This document shows, one piece after another, positions 1 to 5,446 of a DNA stretch of 7,626 nt. Below the pieces are notes generated by a model, which did not search any database, was not told the origin of the DNA, and was given only the letters and a program-made list of their open reading frames with translations. Each line of letters starts with the position of its first letter. The first letter of the stretch is position 1. The translations under genes and the position numbers were made by a program. The DNA comes from an uncultured Stenotrophomonas sp. (GTDB taxonomy: Bacteria; Pseudomonadota; Gammaproteobacteria; Xanthomonadales; Xanthomonadaceae), in contig CAMICU010000173.1 in NCBI GenBank assembly GCA_946223375.1, forward strand, positions 1 through 7,626. The letters are read 5' to 3'.

Positions 1-588
1 CTGCGCCCACTTGGTGTGATGCGGCAGGATCGCCTGGTGCAGCATGTCCGGGTTGCTGACCACGATGTCGCCATGCAGGCGGATCGCCTGGCGCGCGTCA
101 CCGGGGGTATCGCCGTCGAAGGTGAAGGCCTTCACGCCGAGGTCGCCGGCGCGGTTGAGCTCCAGCAGCTCGGCCACCTGGTCCTGCGCCAGCGCCTTGG
201 TCGGGAACAGGTACAGCGCCTTGGCGTTGCCCTGCATCGCCGCGCTCACCACCGGCAGCGTGTAGCACAGCGACTTGCCCGAGGCGGTGGGGGTGACGAT
301 GGCGACATGCGCGCCGCGCTGGCTGGCGTCCCAGGCCTCGGCCTGGTGGGAATACAGCTGCTCGATGCCGCGCGCGCGGAGCGCGGCCTTCAGTGCCTCG
401 GGGACGTCGTCGGGGATCGGCGCGTAACGGCCTTCGCGGCCGGGGATCGTGAAGCTGCCGGTGACCCGGTCGCTGTAGCGCTTGGCCAGCCGCTTGCCGA
501 GCAGCGAGCCGTCACGCGAGGGCAGGCCGTCGGTGGTTGCCAGCGCCCGTTCGCTGGCTTCGGTGCGGGGAGCGAGGGAGAACGCCAT
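1..588 (-). CDS. DEAD/DEAH-box helicase, MrfA/YprA-like (5' part, cut by window edge)
   Basis: This is the N-terminal 196 residues of a superfamily 2 helicase, read leftward from an ATG at 588-586; an in-frame TGA at 606-604 lies just upstream, so no earlier ATG is available. Visible motifs in order are a Q-motif-like LYSHQAEAW (78-86), Walker A with TPTASGKS (99-106), motif Ia with LFPTKALAQDQ (127-137), FDGDTP (157-162) and SNPDMLH (178-184). The window ends just before the expected DE-x-H Walker B motif. The combination of ASGKS, PTKALAQDQ, DGDTP and NPDMLH is typical of the family with a C-terminal DUF1998 metal-binding domain; Bacillus MrfA of this family is implicated in mitomycin C repair as a 3'-5' DNA helicase, and those proteins run to roughly 750-850 residues. 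The DUF1998 part lies outside the window, so the subfamily is inferred from the N-terminal motifs alone. No convincing Shine-Dalgarno precedes the start. The gene is divergent from the exported protein at 749. Confidence 0.9.
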   Translation of the reverse strand, partial: MAFSLAPRTEASERALATTDGLPSRDGSLLGKRLAKRYSDRVTGSFTIPGREGRYAPIPDDVPEALKAALRARGIEQLYSHQAEAWDASQRGAHVAIVTPTASGKSLCYTLPVVSAAMQGNAKALYLFPTKALAQDQVAELLELNRAGDLGVKAFTFDGDTPGDARQAIRLHGDIVVSNPDMLHQAILPHHTKWAQ

Positions 589-630
589 GCACGCAACTGC
601 CGATCAAAGGACGGCATCAGACCATATCGG

Positions 631-649
631 CGTCTCAGTCTGTGAGACG
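631..649. promoter_or_regulatory. Perfect 7-bp inverted repeat in divergent spacer, possible operator
   Basis: The half-sites CGTCTCA (631-637) and TGAGACG (643-649) are exact reverse complements separated by 5 bases. The repeat sits in the 160-base spacer between the divergent helicase start (588) and exported-protein start (749), about 43 bases from the former and 100 from the latter. There is no T-tract, so it is not an intrinsic terminator on either strand. A weak leftward -10-like TATGGT (complement of 623-628) lies next to it, placing the repeat near the -35 region of a possible helicase promoter. A repressor site is an inference; chance occurrence is possible. Confidence 0.3.
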
Positions 650-748
650 GCTTTGCGACTGTTGGCTGAACCGCCACGGCCACGCAACGAAATCTGAAGC
701 CGGCATCCGTAAGCTGCACCGTGGAGACGCTGCAGAGGTGGTCGGGCG

Positions 749-1267
749 ATGGTGCGTGGATGGCAGGGAGCAATGGTGGCCGGCATGATGCTGGCGGGTG
801 CGGCGCAGGCGCAGCAGGCCCCACCGGCGCCGGTGGCGGAGCCCGCCGCCACGGCCGCGGCAGATGCCGCCGCACCGGCGCAGGAGGATGCGGACCTGTT
901 TGCGCCGCCAGCCGCGATCGAGGGCCCGGTCACCACGCTGGGCGAGGTGCGCGCGCTCAAGCCCGAGGACGACCAGCCGCTGGACCTGTACGGTTTCAAG
1001 AACCCGGTGCAGGTCCAGTCCAACCGTTTCAGCGAGTCCTGGAGCGAGCCGCCGACGCCGGAGCAGGTCAGCCGCAACGGCGGTTACCTGCTGATGGGCA
1101 TCAACTACGGCCTGATGGCCGCGGCCAAGGGCCTGCACAAGCTGACCAAGGGCCCGGACCAGATCCAGTCGGCGATCGCCCGGCCGCCGCCGCAGCTGAC
1201 CGAACAGCAGCAGAAGCGTGCCAGCGCGTTCTGCGACAGCGCCGACTGTGGCACCGACGGGCGTTGA
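749..1267 (+). CDS. Exported protein of unknown function, Ala/Pro-rich N-terminus
   Basis: A 172-residue protein that I do not recognise as a named family. Residues 1-21 look like a signal peptide: R3 in the n-region, a hydrophobic stretch at 8-19 and an A-Q-A cleavage motif before Q22, so the mature protein is probably periplasmic. Residues 22-47 are a low-complexity Ala/Pro/Glu linker. A soluble region follows with LGEVRALKPEDDQPLDLYGFKNPVQVQ and a mildly hydrophobic GYLLMGINYGLMAAAKGL (about 111-128). The C-terminus has two cysteines (C162, C167), which could form a disulfide after export. The ATG at 749 is preceded by GAGGTGG at 735-741 with 7 bases of spacing. The in-frame ATG at 773 has a purine run only 2 bases upstream and would remove the positive n-region, so 749 is preferred. 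Normal codon use with GC-rich third positions supports a real gene. tmk follows after 97 bases on the same strand. Confidence 0.8.
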   Translation: MVRGWQGAMVAGMMLAGAAQAQQAPPAPVAEPAATAAADAAAPAQEDADLFAPPAAIEGPVTTLGEVRALKPEDDQPLDLYGFKNPVQVQSNRFSESWSEPPTPEQVSRNGGYLLMGINYGLMAAAKGLHKLTKGPDQIQSAIARPPPQLTEQQQKRASAFCDSADCGTDGR

Positions 1268-1290
1268 GCGGCGGCACCGGGCACCAGGAG

Positions 1291-1318
1291 CCGCCGGCCA
1301 GGCCGATGCCGCCGGCGG
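1291..1318 (+). terminator. GC-rich hairpin after the exported-protein gene (weak terminator candidate)
   Basis: CCGCCGGC at 1291-1298 pairs perfectly with GCCGGCGG at 1311-1318 across a 12-base loop, 24 bases after the stop of the upstream gene and 46 bases before tmk. No T-run follows (the next bases are GGTCCGGTCC), so it does not meet the intrinsic-terminator pattern. It could stabilise the 3' end or pause polymerase. In DNA this GC-rich an 8-bp stem may also arise by chance. Confidence 0.3.
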
Positions 1319-1349
1319 GGTCCGGTCCGTGTGCAATCCGATCCGGGCG

Positions 1350-1364
1350 TTTAAAGTACGCGCC
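1350..1364 (+). promoter_or_regulatory. Candidate -10 box for a leaderless tmk transcript
   Basis: TTTAAAGT at 1350-1357 is the only AT-rich patch nearby. Taking TAAAGT (1352-1357) as the -10, seven bases separate it from the A of the tmk ATG at 1365, so transcription would start at or beside the start codon. A poor -35 match, TGTGCA (1330-1335), lies 16 bases upstream. No Shine-Dalgarno is present before this ATG, consistent with leaderless translation. No transcript start is known from the sequence. Confidence 0.45.
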
Positions 1365-2039
1365 ATGATCAAAGAACAGATTCCCGGCGGCCTGCTGATC
1401 GCCATCGAAGGCATTGATGGCGCGGGCAAGACCACCCTTGCCCATGCACTGGCCCGCCTCCTGGAGAACGCCGGCGCGCAGGTCGTGCTCGGCAAGGAGC
1501 CGACCAACGGCCCGTGGGGCACGCGCCTGCGCCAGACCGCCGCCACCGGCCGGCTGAGCCCGGAGCAGGAGGTCGAATTCCTGCTGCATGACCGCCGCCA
1601 GCATGTCGAAGAGGTGATCGAGCCGGCGCTGGCACGTGGCGAGGTGGTGATCCTGGACCGCTATTTCCCGTCGATGGTGGCCTACCAGGGCGCTGCCGGC
1701 CTGCCGCTGGACGAGATGCTGCACGCCAACGACTTCGCGCCGCGCCCGCACCTGCTGCTGCTGCTGGACCTGAGCCCGGCGCAGGGGCTGCAGCGCATCC
1801 GCGCCCGTGGCGATACACCCAACCACTTCGAGACGGCGCAGAACCTGGAGCGCTGCCGCGAGATCTTCAACCAGCTCGACCTGCCGGGGAAGGTGGTCAT
1901 CGACGCCAGCCAGGACGAAGCGGCGGTGCTGCGCGACGTGCACGTGGCCACGGTGGCGGCACTGGCCCGCCGCCTCGCCGAGGACGGCGGCATGAATGCG
2001 GAGAACACCCGCAAGCTGGAACGCCTCAGCGCCAGCTGA
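1365..2039 (+). CDS. tmk: Thymidylate kinase (dTMP kinase)
   Basis: A 224-residue cytosolic kinase that phosphorylates dTMP to dTDP with ATP, the step joining the de novo and salvage routes to dTTP. The P-loop is EGIDGAGKTT (15-24), with lysine K22. KEPTNGPWG follows at the position of the family's EPGG/EPT segment, the DRY motif is D98-R99-Y100 followed by FPSMVAYQG, and the LID segment is RARGDTPNHFE (146-156) with arginines R146 and R148. The length fits the family (about 205-230) and the sequence resembles, from memory, the Xanthomonas enzyme closely. An upstream in-frame ATG at 1218 would add 49 residues of low-complexity sequence read from the previous gene's 3' end, so ATG 1365 is chosen because MIKEQIPGGLLIAIEG aligns with family N-termini. 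In E. coli tmk sits with pabC, mltG and holB; none of these is here, so it appears to be an independent unit. rlmF follows after 123 bases. Confidence 0.96.
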   Translation: MIKEQIPGGLLIAIEGIDGAGKTTLAHALARLLENAGAQVVLGKEPTNGPWGTRLRQTAATGRLSPEQEVEFLLHDRRQHVEEVIEPALARGEVVILDRYFPSMVAYQGAAGLPLDEMLHANDFAPRPHLLLLLDLSPAQGLQRIRARGDTPNHFETAQNLERCREIFNQLDLPGKVVIDASQDEAAVLRDVHVATVAALARRLAEDGGMNAENTRKLERLSAS

Positions 2040-2150
2040 CGCCCGTCGTGATTCCGGCAGACCACTAGGACACCGAACCCCGCAGGCGCGGCGATGGTGC
2101 GTGCCGGCTTCCGTCGCCGGCTGTCCCGACCGCCGCCGGTCGCGTTGGCG

Positions 2151-2162
2151 TCTAATACGCAT
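2151..2162 (+). promoter_or_regulatory. Candidate -10 box for a leaderless rlmF transcript
   Basis: TCTAAT at 2151-2156 matches TATAAT at five of six positions and is followed by six bases (ACGCAT) before the ATG at 2163, exactly the spacing at which transcription would begin on the start codon. No Shine-Dalgarno precedes the ATG. No good -35 is visible; the expected place (about 2128-2133) overlaps a 4-bp stem, GACC(2128-2131)/GGTC(2138-2141). The 123-base spacer after tmk also has a GCCGGC/GCCGGC hairpin (2103-2108 with 2116-2121) without a T-run. Confidence 0.45.
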
Positions 2163-3155
2163 ATGACTTCCCCGCATCATCGGCCATCGCAACGTCGTAC
2201 CGCCGCCGCGCCCGCATCGGCGGCGGCGCCGCTGCACCCGCGCAACCGTCATCAGGGCCGCTACGACCTGGCGCGGCTGGTGGCGGTCAACCCGGCGCTG
2301 CGCGCCCATCTGGTCCGCACCCCGGGCGGTGGCGACAGCATCGACTTCAGCGATCCGGTGGCGGTGCGCGAACTCAACCGCGCGCTGCTGGCCAGCGATT
2401 ACGGCATCGCGCACTGGAGCATTCCCGACGGCTACCTGTGCCCGCCGGTGCCGGGCCGGGTGGATTACCTGCACGGCCTGGCCGACCTGCTCGCCGGCGA
2501 CGCCGGCGGCACCATCCCGCGCGGTCCGGCGGTACGCGTGCTGGATGTCGGGGTGGGTGCCAACTGCATCTACCCGCTGCTGGGCCAGGCCGAGTACGGC
2601 TGGTCCTTCGTCGGCAGCGACATCGATGCCGGTGCGCTGCGTTCGGCCGCCGCCAATGTGGCCGCCAATGGCCTGCAGGGCGTGATCGAACTGCGCCAGC
2701 AGCAGGCGCGAGGCCAGTTGTTCAATGGCCTGCTGGGGGCGCAGGACCGCTTCCACCTGACCCTGTGCAACCCGCCGTTCCATGCCTCGGCCAAGGAGGC
2801 CGCGCAGGGCAGCCAGCGCAAGCTGCGCAATCTCGGCACCGCCGCGGCGAGCCGCGGCCAGCCGCCGCCGCTGAACTTCGGCGGCCAGGCCAACGAACTG
2901 TGGTGTACCGGTGGCGAGGCTTCGTTCCTGCGCCGCATGGTCCGCGAAAGCGTGGACGTGCAGGCGCAGGTGCTGTGGTTCAGCTCGCTGGTGGCCAAGC
3001 GCGAGCACCTGCCCGACCTGCACAAACAGCTGGCCAAGGCCGGCGCGGTCGAGGTGCGCGCGGTGGACATGGCGCAGGGCAGCAAGCGCAGCCGCTTCGT
3101 GGCCTGGAGCTTCCACACCCGCACGGCGCGGCAGGCCGCGCTGCGGTCGGGCTGA
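2163..3155 (+). CDS. rlmF: 23S rRNA (adenine(1618)-N6)-methyltransferase
   Basis: A 330-residue SAM-dependent methyltransferase of the RlmF (YbiN) family, which makes m6A at position 1618 (E. coli numbering) of 23S rRNA. Family landmarks in order: LHPRNRHQGRYD (24-35), a Rossmann motif I LDVGVGANCIYP (127-138), an acidic SDID (152-155) for SAM ribose binding, the N6-methyltransferase motif NPPFH (203-207), and the characteristic LNFGGQANELWCTGGE block. E. coli RlmF is 308 residues; the extra length here is mainly an Ala/Pro/His-rich N-terminal tail of about 23 residues. The frame stays open upstream to an ATG at 2094, but that adds only 23 low-complexity residues and has no better ribosome site, while ATG 2163 is aligned with a strong -10 box. 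The stop TGA (3153-3155) abuts the stop of the convergent DUF3667 gene with no intervening base. Confidence 0.95.
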   Translation: MTSPHHRPSQRRTAAAPASAAAPLHPRNRHQGRYDLARLVAVNPALRAHLVRTPGGGDSIDFSDPVAVRELNRALLASDYGIAHWSIPDGYLCPPVPGRVDYLHGLADLLAGDAGGTIPRGPAVRVLDVGVGANCIYPLLGQAEYGWSFVGSDIDAGALRSAAANVAANGLQGVIELRQQQARGQLFNGLLGAQDRFHLTLCNPPFHASAKEAAQGSQRKLRNLGTAAASRGQPPPLNFGGQANELWCTGGEASFLRRMVRESVDVQAQVLWFSSLVAKREHLPDLHKQLAKAGAVEVRAVDMAQGSKRSRFVAWSFHTRTARQAALRSG

Positions 3156-4376
3156 TCAGGCCGATACGCCGGCCAACGCCGCGTAGATCACCACGAGCAG
3201 CACCAGCCAGAAGTAGATGCTGCCGATGAACACATAGCGCGGCAGGGTGACCCACCAGCGGCCGCCGTAGACGCGCTGCTGCATCCACAGCAGGTACACC
3301 GGCACCGACAACCACACCAGCACCAGCATGAAGTTGCCCAGCGCATTGACCAGCGGGCTCCCGACCGCGTGGGTGATGCCCATCGTCAGGAACGTGCACA
3401 GCAGCACCAGCATCATCCACGCATGGCTGTACAGCGCCACCACCAGGTGTTCCAGGTAACCGATGCCCCGGCCCAGGTAGGCCATGCGCAGCACCACCGC
3501 GAAAATCGGCATCAGGAAGAACAGCGCGCCTGGCAGCGCGGTGAGGATGGCCTGCACGTACAGGTCGGTCTTGCGGCCCATGCGTTCGACATTGGCCTGG
3601 CCATTGGCCAGGCGCCGGTTGAGCCAGTTGTTGAAGAACTGCGGCATGCTGGAAAACACGACGGGATTGGTTTCCGGGTCCCAGGGTTTGCCGTTGATGT
3701 CGGAATCGAAGAAGGTGCCATACCCGTCCCCGCTGGCACGGCCGGCGGCCTGCGCGGCGCGGTTCATGGCGGCGCCGGTGGTGCTGGTGGTGTTCTGTGC
3801 CTGCTCCTCCAGTTCGGCCGTGCGCTGCGCGGCGGCGGTGTTGACCGCGGCCATCGCCATCGCGAAGGCCGCCGCGGCGGTTGGCGAGCCACTTTGCTGT
3901 GCTTCGATCTCGGCCACCTGCGCGGCGCGCATCGTCTCCACCTCCTGCGCGGTCTTCGCGTCGGCGAACAACGCGTTGTCGCCACTGCTCATGCGCATGT
4001 CATCGGCATGCACGGTCAGCTTGCCGACGAAGAAGGTGAACAGGGTGAGGATCACGAACAGCCGCAGCGGCTGCACATAGCCCACGCGGTGGCCCTTGAG
4101 GAAATTGACCGCCACCCGGCCGGGCACCAGCAGGTCGCGCAGGGTGCGGAAGATGCGGCCGTCCAGGTGCCAGAACGACTCGAACACCTCCTCCACCGCA
4201 TGCCCGAAGTGCTTGAGCGGGTTGTGCGAGGACTGTCCGCAGGCGTGGCAGTAATGGCCGTGCAGGGCGGTGCTGCAGTTCTCGCAGGCGCCATGCGCGG
4301 GCGTGGCCTGGGCGACAGCGGCCTGCTCAACGGCGGCCGGGTGCGGGGTAACGGGCAAAGCGTCGTTCTGGCTCAT
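3156..4376 (-). CDS. DUF3667 family zinc-ribbon membrane protein
   Basis: A 406-residue integral membrane protein of unknown function. The N-terminus carries a four-cysteine zinc ribbon, C31-x2-C34-x8-C43-x2-C46, followed by the conserved HLDGRIFRTLRDLLVPGRVAVNFLKGHRVGYVQPLRLF (about 70-107) that identifies DUF3667. Hydrophobic segments lie near 104-120, 275-300, 310-335, 347-364 and 382-402. Between the first and second is an unusually long soluble region (about 121-270) rich in Ala, Glu, Gln and Thr, likely helical or coiled-coil. The ribbon and the early helix suggest an N-terminal cytosolic domain anchored to the inner membrane; this is inference. ATG 4376 is used because an in-frame TGA lies eight codons upstream, and no clear Shine-Dalgarno is seen. 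The gene is downstream of the NTF2-like gene (131-base gap) but has its own promoter candidate. Confidence 0.88.
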   Translation of the reverse strand: MSQNDALPVTPHPAAVEQAAVAQATPAHGACENCSTALHGHYCHACGQSSHNPLKHFGHAVEEVFESFWHLDGRIFRTLRDLLVPGRVAVNFLKGHRVGYVQPLRLFVILTLFTFFVGKLTVHADDMRMSSGDNALFADAKTAQEVETMRAAQVAEIEAQQSGSPTAAAAFAMAMAAVNTAAAQRTAELEEQAQNTTSTTGAAMNRAAQAAGRASGDGYGTFFDSDINGKPWDPETNPVVFSSMPQFFNNWLNRRLANGQANVERMGRKTDLYVQAILTALPGALFFLMPIFAVVLRMAYLGRGIGYLEHLVVALYSHAWMMLVLLCTFLTMGITHAVGSPLVNALGNFMLVLVWLSVPVYLLWMQQRVYGGRWWVTLPRYVFIGSIYFWLVLLVVIYAALAGVSA

Positions 4377-4409
4377 GTGGCTGACGGCAGCGGCTCACGG
4401 AAGCGGCAT

Positions 4410-4438
4410 ACGATAGCCGTGTTTGCCGGCGGTGTTCA
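4410..4438 (-). promoter_or_regulatory. Sigma-70-like promoter candidate for the DUF3667 gene
   Basis: On the minus strand, TGAACA (complement of 4433-4438; four of six matches to TTGACA) is followed after exactly 17 bases by TATCGT (complement of 4410-4415; four of six to TATAAT). Transcription would start near 4403 with a leader of about 27 bases before the ATG at 4376. The optimal spacing makes it more credible than the individual boxes. The rest of the 131-base spacer (4377-4507) holds a small GCCGT/ACGGC hairpin (4493-4497 with 4502-4506) just after the upstream stop, with no T-run. Confidence 0.4.
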
Positions 4439-4507
4439 GCATTGATTTATCTGCGCGGCGGCGGAGATGGCGGCGGACCCGCGCAGAGCCGCGCCGTGCC
4501 GACGGCC

Positions 4508-4957
4508 TCATTCGCGTGGTTTGACCTTGCGGTGCCAGAGCGCGTTGACGATCACCCAGCGGTCGCCGAAGCGGCCCATCTGCAGGTGGTCGATGAACCA
4601 CGGGCTTTCCACCCGCACCGTGGCGATGTCGGCGTCCACCGCCAGCACGGTGACCGTCCGTTGCCATTGCGCCCGTGGCGTCTTCAGCGCGCCCTCGTGG
4701 GTGTAGCGGATCAGCTCGTCGGAACTCATCCGGCCCAGGCCCAGCGTCTCGTCGGGTTTGGCCACCAGGTTGCGCTTGGCCAGGTCCGGGTGCAGCGCCC
4801 GCGTCACCCGCGCCACGTCGCCCTCCAGCTGGCCGTCCATGTAGTCGTGGGCGGTGGCTTCCACCGCGGCCAGCGTGGCCGCGTCCGGCGCCGCCCATGC
4901 CGCGCCCGTCACCCACAGCATGCCCAGCAGCAACGCCCGCATCGCACCCGTCCGCAT
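4508..4957 (-). CDS. Exported NTF2-like / putative lumazine-binding protein
   Basis: A 149-residue protein with a signal peptide: R2 and R7, hydrophobic core LLLGMLWVTGAA (9-20) and cleavage motif A-W-A before A23, so the mature protein is probably periplasmic. The mature part resembles the Lumazine_bd_2 group of the NTF2/SnoaL superfamily: an N-terminal helix with HDYMDGQLEGDVARVTRALHPDLAKR (37-62), a central SSDELIRYT (78-86), then strands VTVLAVDADIATVRVES and a terminal RWVIVNALW (133-141). The fold is a cone-shaped alpha+beta barrel; enzymatic activity cannot be deduced, and many members are ligand-binding or unknown. The ATG at 4957 has GGGAG six bases upstream; an ATG at 4942 (residue 6) is an alternative that still leaves a signal peptide. 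The frame stays open far upstream into the membrane-protein gene, which I regard as a high-GC artefact. The gene is divergent from the small membrane protein at 5075 and may be cotranscribed with the DUF3667 gene. Confidence 0.85.
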   Translation of the reverse strand: MRTGAMRALLLGMLWVTGAAWAAPDAATLAAVEATAHDYMDGQLEGDVARVTRALHPDLAKRNLVAKPDETLGLGRMSSDELIRYTHEGALKTPRAQWQRTVTVLAVDADIATVRVESPWFIDHLQMGRFGDRWVIVNALWHRKVKPRE

Positions 4958-5074
4958 GGTCCACTCCCGATGGTTGGTGGCCCAGCCTGCCAGCAGCCGT
5001 GGCCGGCGCCATGGGCCGGTGGTCACCCCGGCGGCCCGTGCCGTACCGTGTGGCCACCGCCCGCAGGGATGTGA

Positions 5075-5365
5075 ATGCCGATGGAAGCCGCCCGCCGCCC
5101 CGCCAACCCGTCCTGTCGCTTCGGCCTGGCCGCGCTGCTGATGCCGCTGGCCAGCCTGTTGCTCGGCAGCCTTGCGGTGGCGGTGATCCACGGCGGGCTG
5201 GAGAAGCTGGCGGCTGGGTTGGTCATCGGCATCGGCGGCTGCGTGATCGGCAGCCTGCTGGCCCTTGTCTCGCGCTGGCGCGGCGAGTCCAACGCCTGGC
5301 TGGGCTTTACCGCGCTGTTCCTCAACGGGCTGCCGCTGCTGGCGTTGCTGGTGGCCTCGCTGTAG
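5075..5365 (+). CDS. Small three-helix membrane protein, unknown function
   Basis: A 96-residue protein I do not recognise. It starts with a basic tail (R7, R8, R15) and has three hydrophobic segments at about 17-38, 45-66 and 75-95; the second contains a Gly-rich stretch (GLVIGIGGCVIG) suited to close helix packing. The loop R67-W-R-G-E-S-N73 is positively charged, and by the positive-inside rule it and the N-terminus would sit on the same (cytosolic) side, which three helices and the short connecting loops permit. The ATG at 5075 has AGGGA (5065-5069) with 5 bases of spacing; the ATG two codons later would have 11. The 117-base spacer to the divergent NTF2-like gene (4958-5074) has no clear promoter that I can see. 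The stop TAG (5363-5365) lies inside the edge of the REP doublet. It looks like a genuine gene by its membrane pattern and start signals. Confidence 0.75.
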   Translation: MPMEAARRPANPSCRFGLAALLMPLASLLLGSLAVAVIHGGLEKLAAGLVIGIGGCVIGSLLALVSRWRGESNAWLGFTALFLNGLPLLALLVASL

Positions 5366-5435
5366 CAGCGGGGTTGGCCGCGGAGCCGGCACGGCGGGAA
5401 GCCTGCGTGCTTCGCGGGCAAGGCCGCTCCTGCCA
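5362..5435. repeat. REP doublet (REPIN-like), likely bidirectional 3'-end hairpin
   Basis: Two imperfect inverted copies of a REP-like unit face each other: a left copy at about 5362-5394, starting with GTAG and containing GGTTGGCCGCGGAGCCGG, and a right copy at about 5402-5435, whose complement contains AGGAGCGGCCTTGCCCGCG. When the right copy is reverse-complemented, roughly 22 of 31 positions match the left. The whole can fold into one long cruciform or hairpin with a 7-base tip. The terminal GTAG is the hallmark described for SMAG palindromes of Stenotrophomonas maltophilia, and the right-copy core is close to REPs known in Pseudomonas. It occupies almost the whole gap between the convergent membrane-protein gene and yceH, the usual site for such elements, where they protect or end both transcripts. 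Copy number in the genome cannot be seen here. Confidence 0.7.
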
Positions 5436-5446
5436 GGGACGCCGGG

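Noticed and set aside
16..645. A 209-codon plus-strand open frame at the left edge
   Set aside because: It is the complement of the helicase, whose motifs (Walker A, PTKALAQDQ, NPDML) are unmistakable on the minus strand.
1101..3116. A 671-codon open frame on the minus strand opposite tmk and rlmF
   Set aside because: Its product is low-complexity (Arg, Ala, Gln, His) without domains, while the plus strand carries two clear enzymes. Long antisense frames are expected at this GC content.
3369..4445. A 358-codon plus-strand open frame opposite the DUF3667 gene
   Set aside because: The opposite strand encodes a coherent zinc ribbon and membrane helices; this translation has His/Gly/Arg-rich composition typical of an antisense shadow.
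4493..4506. GCCGT/ACGGC hairpin after the NTF2-like stop as an intrinsic terminator
   Set aside because: The stem is only 5 bp and has no T-run on the relevant strand; such stems are frequent by chance in GC-rich DNA.
5032..5392. Extended upstream reading of the NTF2-like gene through the small membrane-protein gene
   Set aside because: The signal peptide and a well-spaced GGGAG support ATG 4957; upstream translation is low-complexity and antisense to a better gene.
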